A stretch of DNA of 10,370 nucleotides. It comes from Succinatimonas sp. UBA7265 (lineage in GTDB: Bacteria; Pseudomonadota; Gammaproteobacteria; Enterobacterales; Succinivibrionaceae). The stretch is from positions 1 through 10,370 of the forward strand of contig DKSD01000050.1 in assembly GCA_002473165.1 (NCBI GenBank), read 5' to 3'. Position 1 is the first letter of the stretch, and the number at the start of each line of letters is the position of its first letter. The notes below the pieces were generated by a model. The model was not told the DNA's origin and made no database searches. It worked only from the letters and a program-made list of their open reading frames with translations. Of the stretch, positions 6,278 through 10,370 are shown piece by piece. The translations under genes were made by a program, and so were the position numbers.

Positions 6278-6461
6278 GGTTTATTTAAGGGCGCGTACGT
6301 AATTGGGGTTCCGGGCCGCAAGGCGGCATCCGGCGGGTTCTTCTGGGACAGTGGTCCCGCATCAGCCATTTCTCATTAACATCATCGCTATCCAAGGCCT
6401 CAGTGGCCAAAGTCAGCTGCGCCCCCAGTGTGTTTGGATTTTTCATTCGGAGCATTTTTTA
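6278..6461 (+). promoter_or_regulatory. Long structured 5' leader of the DEAD-box helicase mRNA
   Basis: Between the likely transcription start and the ATG there are about 180 bases with three exact short hairpins: GCCGC-AAG-GCGGC (6315-6327), GGGAC-AGTG-GTCCC (6345-6358) and GGCC-TCAGT-GGCC (6396-6408). The ribosome site GGAG is at 6449-6452. The reading frame stays open upstream to 6303, but that stretch lacks helicase-like sequence and a ribosome site, so I treat it as leader. Long structured leaders are known for csdA/deaD-type helicase mRNAs, where they serve cold response or autoregulation. That role is inferred here. Confidence 0.55.
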
Positions 6462-8801
6462 ATGTCAGACATCAAACTTGATGAGCTGCTTGCCAGCGCG
6501 GAACAGGAAGCGGAGCAGCTGGAGCAGGCCGCAGAGCAGCAGGAAGCGAACGCCGAGGGCGCACAAGAGAGCGCGGCGGCAGAGGATGGCGCGGAACAGG
6601 CCCCTGAGGCTCAGGAAAACGCAAAGGATCAGGACAATACTCCTGCCGAGAAAGCGGTGAAGCCCTGGGCCAAAGGCGCTGCCAAAGCCGAGGTGGCCGT
6701 AAGCGCGGGCGCCGAGGAGAGCAGGCTGCTCTCAGAGGCGGACGAGCATGAGGAGCAGACTGAAGGCATCGCTGACAAAGAGCCTGCGCAGCCTGAGGCC
6801 TCGGAGAACGGCGAGGAGCCTGAGGCCCCCGGTTTTGACAATTTAGGCCTGTCACAGGAAGTGCTGCAGGCCGTCAAGACCCTGGGCTTTGAGTCGCCCA
6901 CCCCCATTCAGGAGCAGTCGATCCCGGTGCTGTTAAAAGGCCGCGACATCATCGGCAAGGCCCAGACCGGCACCGGCAAGACCGCGGCTTTCGCGCTGCC
7001 GATCCTCTCGCTGGTGAACACGGACGATCGCGCGGTGCAGGCACTGGTGCTTGAACCCACCCGCGAGCTGGCGCTGCAGGTCTCCGAGGCCGTGCAGAGC
7101 TTTGCCAAATTCATGGACGGCTTCCGCGTGGCTCCGATCTACGGCGGAGCTTCTTATGAAAACCAGATCCGCTCGCTGCGCCACGGCGCGCAGGTCGTCG
7201 TCGGCACGCCGGGCCGCCTTATCGATCTCATAGAGCGCGGCAAGCTTGATATCTCGTCCATCCGCTTCATGGTCATAGACGAAGCCGACGAGATGCTGCG
7301 CATGGGCTTTATCGACGATGTGGACTGGATCCTCTCCAACACCCCGGACAACCGCCAGACCGCGCTGTTCTCGGCGACCATGCCTCCGGCGATCGCCAGG
7401 ATCGCCAAGCAGCATTTAAAAGATCCCGAGGACGTGGAGATCAAGTCAAAGACCGCCACGGCCGTGACAGTGCACCAGCGCTACTGGGTGGCCTCCGGGG
7501 CGCACAAGATCGACGCCATGACCCGCATTCTCGAGGTCGAGCCTTATGACGCCGTGCTGGTGTTCGTGAGGACGAAGACGGACGCCGAGGACGTGGCCAA
7601 CAAGCTCATGGCCCGCGGCTTTTCCTGCGCCGCGCTGCACGGCGACATCCCGCAGCGCCAGCGCGAGAAGATCATCGAGCGCGTCAAGAGCGGGCTCTTG
7701 GACATCATCATCGCCACGGACGTCGCCGCCCGCGGCCTGGATGTCGACCGCATCACCCATGTTTTCAACTACGACATCCCCTATGACGCCGAGTCCTACG
7801 TGCACCGCATCGGGCGCACCGGCCGCGCCGGCCGCCAGGGCGAGGCCATCCTCTTCGTGTCGCCGCGCGAGCGCCGCGCGCTGCGCATGATCGAGAACAT
7901 GACGCACCAGAAGATCGAGCCCATGGCCATGCCTACGGCCGCCGACGTCAACAAGGCGCGCCTTGAGAACTTCAAAAACCAGGTGCTCGAGACCATCGGC
8001 GCCGGCGAGCTTGAGAAATACGAGGAAGTCATCTCCGAGATCCTGGCCGACGACGGCATCGAGCCTGAGACGCTGGCCGCGGCTTTGGCCAAGATGTGCC
8101 AGCGCGACGGCGAGCTCTTTATGGATGAGAGCAAGCCTGAGCCCAAGCCGCGCACGCTTGACGACGGATTCGGCCGCGGCGAGCGCGGGGAGAGAGGCGA
8201 GAGGCGCGAGCACCGCCGCGGCGGGCCTTCCGCCGATCCGATGCCGCTGCGCGATTTCCCTGACATGAAGATGCAGCGCTTCCGCGTGGCCGTAGGCCGC
8301 CGCGACGGGGCCAAACCCGGCCAGATCGTCGGCGCCATCGCCAACGAGGGCAACATCGAGAGCCGCTATATCGGCGAGATCGACATCTTCGACTCGTTCT
8401 CCACTGTCGATCTGCCTGAGGGCATGCCTGAGGACACCATGAAGATCCTCGCCCAGGCCCGGGTCTGCGGCAGGCCGCTTGACTTGCGCCTGTACACCGC
8501 CGAGCCGCCGCGCGGCGGCCACCGCGGCGAGCGCCGCGATTTTGAGTACGCCGACCGCTCCGAGCGCCGCCCGCGCCGCAGCTTCGGCGATCGCGATGGC
8601 CGCAGCTTTGACCGCGGTTCCCGCCGTGATCGCGGCTTTGGCGATCGCGACCGCTCTTTCGGCGACCGCGACCGTAATTTCTCCCGCCGCTCCCGCCCGT
8701 CGTTCGGCGGTTTTGACGGCCGCTTTCGCAATGAGCGCAGCGGCAGCCGCTCCGAGCGCGGCTTTACCTCAGCCCGCTCCCGCAGGCGCGAGGACTTCTA
8801 A
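6462..8801 (+). CDS. deaD: DEAD-box ATP-dependent RNA helicase, CsdA/DeaD-like, with acidic N-terminal extension
   Basis: A 779-residue RNA helicase that would unwind and remodel RNA duplexes with ATP, for example in ribosome assembly, RNA decay and cold adaptation. Residues 1-123 are an acidic, Glu/Ala/Gln-rich extension. The helicase core carries the Q motif TPIQ (147-150), motif I AQTGTGKT (167-174), PTRELA (199-204), TPGR (249-252), DEAD (273-276), SAT (304-306), ARGLD (423-427) and HRIGRTGRAGR (448-458). A DbpA/CsdA-type RNA-binding domain spans about 604-677. The tail, 684-779, is rich in Arg, Gly, Ser and Phe with FGDRDR-like repeats. E. coli CsdA is about 630 residues; most of the extra length is at the N-terminus. 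The ATG at 6462 is chosen over an upstream TTG (6303) because GGAG lies nine bases before it. A terminator follows at 8827. The family call is secure; the symbol is by resemblance. Confidence 0.95.
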   Translation: MSDIKLDELLASAEQEAEQLEQAAEQQEANAEGAQESAAAEDGAEQAPEAQENAKDQDNTPAEKAVKPWAKGAAKAEVAVSAGAEESRLLSEADEHEEQTEGIADKEPAQPEASENGEEPEAPGFDNLGLSQEVLQAVKTLGFESPTPIQEQSIPVLLKGRDIIGKAQTGTGKTAAFALPILSLVNTDDRAVQALVLEPTRELALQVSEAVQSFAKFMDGFRVAPIYGGASYENQIRSLRHGAQVVVGTPGRLIDLIERGKLDISSIRFMVIDEADEMLRMGFIDDVDWILSNTPDNRQTALFSATMPPAIARIAKQHLKDPEDVEIKSKTATAVTVHQRYWVASGAHKIDAMTRILEVEPYDAVLVFVRTKTDAEDVANKLMARGFSCAALHGDIPQRQREKIIERVKSGLLDIIIATDVAARGLDVDRITHVFNYDIPYDAESYVHRIGRTGRAGRQGEAILFVSPRERRALRMIENMTHQKIEPMAMPTAADVNKARLENFKNQVLETIGAGELEKYEEVISEILADDGIEPETLAAALAKMCQRDGELFMDESKPEPKPRTLDDGFGRGERGERGERREHRRGGPSADPMPLRDFPDMKMQRFRVAVGRRDGAKPGQIVGAIANEGNIESRYIGEIDIFDSFSTVDLPEGMPEDTMKILAQARVCGRPLDLRLYTAEPPRGGHRGERRDFEYADRSERRPRRSFGDRDGRSFDRGSRRDRGFGDRDRSFGDRDRNFSRRSRPSFGGFDGRFRNERSGSRSERGFTSARSRRREDF

Positions 8802-8974
8802 AAGCTGATTTCCAGCAGCAGTTAGCAGGGGGTGACGGAGCGATCCGGGACCCCCTTTAAATTGCGCCTGGCATGCAGTGTGACCTTAGGCTAAGTGCTG
8901 GCAGCGGGATTGAGACTTGCAGGGCCGTTTTTCCCCGGCGGCTGACTTCAAAACGCAGTCTCAGGCAAAACGGT
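8802..8974. other. Convergent intergenic region between helicase and second ATPase
   Basis: No gene is visible. It contains the helicase terminator, an 11-base palindrome CTTAGGCTAAG (8885-8895) and an imperfect hairpin with arms TGAGACT (8911-8917) and AGTCTCA (8957-8963). The latter has no T-run on either strand, so no clear terminator is seen for the minus-strand ATPase gene. Confidence 0.55.
8827..8858 (+). terminator. Rho-independent terminator of the helicase gene
   Basis: AGGGGGT (8827-8833) pairs with ACCCCCT (8850-8856). Inside, CGGA (8836-8839) pairs with TCCG (8844-8847) around a GCGA loop of the stable GNRA type. The stem is followed by TTTAAATT, a short T-tail, 25 bases after the helicase stop. 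On the minus strand the tail is not T-rich, so it works in the plus direction only. Confidence 0.75.
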
Positions 8975-10222
8975 TTAGTGTTTCAGGAATCTTAACAGGA
9001 AGTCGGTGACGCCGATGACGGTAAAGCCGTTCTCATCCCTGGACTCGGATACCGGCCTGTTGATCACGAGAATTTTCTGCACCTGATCGTTTAGCAAAAA
9101 GAACGGCCGGATCTTCCTTTGCCGGGTTTGCGCGTTGGCAAGGTCAAAGCACACCTGGACATACAAAGCGCGCCGTCCTTTCGTCGTGTAAAAATCGATC
9201 TCATGGCGGTTCCTGACCGATTTGCCGTCATGGTTCTTGTCCACAGAGTCAAATGTCCCGACATCGACAGAAAAACCGTTGCAGATCATCTCATTGTAGA
9301 TGATATTTTCCAGCATCTGCCCTTCATCGGGAAAAGCGAAATTCAGCCGCGCGTTCCTCAGCCCGGTGTCGCAAAAATAGTACTTGCGCTGCGCTCCGAT
9401 CTCCTTGCGTTCTTTGAGATCAAAGCGCCGGGCTTCGCGCAGCAGAAAAACATCTTTTAAGCAGCCAAGGTAATGCTCTGCGGTCAGCTTGCTGATCTGC
9501 CCGTGGCCGGCGCCTTTAAAGGCGTTTGCCAGAGTGCCGCTGTTGACAAGCGATCCGGCCGTGACTGCCAGGATGTCGCACAGTTCTTCAAGGGCCGCGC
9601 TGCGCCTGAGATGCTTGCGTTCAATAATGTCAGGGAAATACGAGGCTTCAAAAAGCCCTTTTAAGTACTCCCTTTTGCCGTCTTCATCTTTTAAAACGGC
9701 CAGCGGCATCCCTCCGTATCGCATATAGGTGCAAAGGTCCTCAGAGGGGGACTTGCCGCTGAAGCGGTGGAATTCCGCAAAAGACAGCGGCGCCATGCTG
9801 ATGTTTACCGCCTTGTCCCGAAACTGCGTGGCGATGTCTGAGGCCAGCATTTTTGAGTTCGAGCCGGTGATGTAAAGATCGAGGTTTTTCTCCTGGGATA
9901 AGCCCAGCAGCGTGTCGGTAAACGTGACGGTTTCCTGATCGCTTTTTTTGGCCGGCACATGGGCGCCGCCGGTGAGGGCGGGGGTGATGAGCGGAAAGAC
10001 ATCCTGGATCTCGTCGATGAAAACGCAGCACTGGTGTTTGCCGGCGCATAAAGCGCGCACCGCGGTTCCTAATTCCAGCGGATCCCTCAGGCGGGTGTTT
10101 TTGTCATCATCAAGATCGATGGCGATGATCGCCTCAGTGCTGACACCGCTGTCTTTGAGGTATTGCGCGTATATCTCCTTTAAAAGATACGACTTGCCGC
10201 ATCTCCTGATCCCGGTGACCAC
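8975..10222 (-). CDS. AAA-type ATPase with C-terminal DUF4143 domain, probably 5'-truncated
   Basis: The open frame gives 415 residues of an AAA_14 + DUF4143 ATPase. The P-loop GIRRCGKS is at 4-11, Walker B CVFIDEIQ at 66-73, TGSNSKMLASDI at 119-130 and MAPLSFAEF at 143-151. YMRYGGMPLAV follows, then MLENIIYNE (303-311) and EIDFYTTKGRRALYVQVCFD (341-360). It is a different, longer subtype from the ATPase at 657, with an insert near 78-103. The start is abnormal. The only usable codon is a GTG at 10222, two codons before the P-loop, with no ribosome site. The preceding in-frame codons read KNGFPK, which fits the family, but a TAA at 10243-10241 closes the frame just before a run of seven A residues. 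About 20-25 N-terminal residues normal for the family are absent. It is a truncated gene, a frameshifted pseudogene or a sequence error; the rest of the frame is intact. Confidence 0.8.
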   Translation of the reverse strand: MVTGIRRCGKSYLLKEIYAQYLKDSGVSTEAIIAIDLDDDKNTRLRDPLELGTAVRALCAGKHQCCVFIDEIQDVFPLITPALTGGAHVPAKKSDQETVTFTDTLLGLSQEKNLDLYITGSNSKMLASDIATQFRDKAVNISMAPLSFAEFHRFSGKSPSEDLCTYMRYGGMPLAVLKDEDGKREYLKGLFEASYFPDIIERKHLRRSAALEELCDILAVTAGSLVNSGTLANAFKGAGHGQISKLTAEHYLGCLKDVFLLREARRFDLKERKEIGAQRKYYFCDTGLRNARLNFAFPDEGQMLENIIYNEMICNGFSVDVGTFDSVDKNHDGKSVRNRHEIDFYTTKGRRALYVQVCFDLANAQTRQRKIRPFFLLNDQVQKILVINRPVSESRDENGFTVIGVTDFLLRFLKH

Positions 10223-10259
10223 TTTGGGGAAGCCGTTTTTTTATAACATGCCCATTACC

Positions 10260-10370
10260 TTAAGGCCAGAACGCGATCGCCGGGCAATCATCGATCACTG
10301 ACTTAAAGAGCACGTACTGGTCTTTCAGATTTTCGCGGTCCTCTTTGGCAGGCGCGGTTCTTTCACAACA
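10260..10370 (-). CDS. C-terminal end of an unrecognised protein (5' part beyond window)
   Basis: The minus strand is open from the right edge to a TAA at 10262-10260, giving 36 residues. They include PAKEDRENLKDQYVLFKS and end in DDCPAIAFWP. Composition and codon choice look like coding DNA, with a charged helix followed by a hydrophobic end. I recognise no family, and 36 codons is short enough to be open by chance in GC-rich DNA. It ends 37 bases upstream of the GTG of the second ATPase, in the same direction, so it could be the previous gene of an operon or a fragment joined by the rearrangement that truncated the ATPase. Confidence 0.4.
   Translation of the reverse strand, partial: CCERTAPAKEDRENLKDQYVLFKSVIDDCPAIAFWP

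Larger units (their letters stand above)
6091..6302. other. Divergent promoter region between the oxidoreductase operon and the helicase gene
   Basis: This stretch holds the leader and promoter of the minus-strand operon and the promoter(s) of the plus-strand helicase. The middle (about 6176-6262) is AT-rich with long A/T runs, in contrast to the GC-rich genes on both sides. Two perfect TATAAT boxes lie on the plus strand. I see no equally clear minus-strand pair; TATGAA (complement of 6182-6187) is a weak candidate -10. No additional gene is visible. Confidence 0.65.

Noticed and set aside
6303..6461. Extension of the helicase frame upstream to a TTG at 6303
   Set aside because: The added 53 residues have no helicase features, the TTG has no ribosome site, and the stretch contains the leader hairpins. 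The ATG at 6462 has GGAG at good spacing.
7446..8522. Long minus-strand frame of 358 codons inside the helicase gene
   Set aside because: It is the antisense shadow of a GC-rich gene: low-complexity Ala/Leu/Asp/His product, no domain, and the opposite strand carries every DEAD-box motif.
10224..10234. TTTGGGGAAGC near the start of the second ATPase, resembling the hairpin motif of the first
   Set aside because: The match is explained by the codons for FPK in the conserved pre-P-loop segment, there is no paired inverted copy, and the ACAG half is missing.
1..10370. CRISPR arrays, tRNA or rRNA genes and transposases
   Set aside because: I saw no regularly spaced direct repeats, no tRNA or rRNA signature and no transposase or integrase motifs on either strand.

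Overview
The window is a GC-rich bacterial chromosome segment. I infer a gammaproteobacterium, perhaps a gut anaerobe of the Succinivibrionaceae/Aeromonadales type. The inference rests on a CsdA/DeaD-like DEAD-box helicase, an aldo/keto reductase resembling E. coli YdhF, Shine-Dalgarno starts with ATGA overlaps, and paralogous AAA ATPases with a DUF4143 domain. This is a family-level impression, not a proven assignment.

Layout. 1-336 (minus): the 5' part of a DUF3990 gene, an ADP-ribosyltransferase-like family, running off the left edge. 337-656: an AT-rich divergent intergenic region with several inverted repeats. 657-1865 (plus): an AAA ATPase/DUF4143 gene bracketed by two hairpins built from the same CTGTTCCCCAA-type motif. 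1934-1958: a strong terminator facing the next operon. 1982-6090 (minus): a tight five-gene operon, transcribed from 6090 down to 1982. It encodes a Dabb-domain protein, a Gfo/Idh/MocA oxidoreductase, a beta-hydroxyacid dehydrogenase, a D-2-hydroxyacid dehydrogenase and a YdhF-like aldo/keto reductase. 6091-6461: a divergent promoter region and a long structured leader. 6462-8801 (plus): the DEAD-box RNA helicase, followed by a GNRA-loop terminator. 8975-10222 (minus): a second AAA ATPase/DUF4143 gene that appears to lack its N-terminus. 10260-10370 (minus): the last 36 codons of an unrecognised reading frame.

How they may work together. The operon carries four NAD(P)-dependent carbonyl/alcohol oxidoreductases plus a small Dabb protein, with two ATGA overlaps and short gaps. 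This suggests co-translated enzymes of one pathway, probably interconverting a polyol, sugar or hydroxy/keto acid. The substrate cannot be read from sequence, and no transporter, kinase or regulator lies in the unit. The helicase is a housekeeping RNA-remodelling enzyme. The two ATPases and the DUF3990 gene look like accessory genes set around this core block. The most unusual structures are the matching hairpins around the first ATPase and the damaged 5' end of the second.
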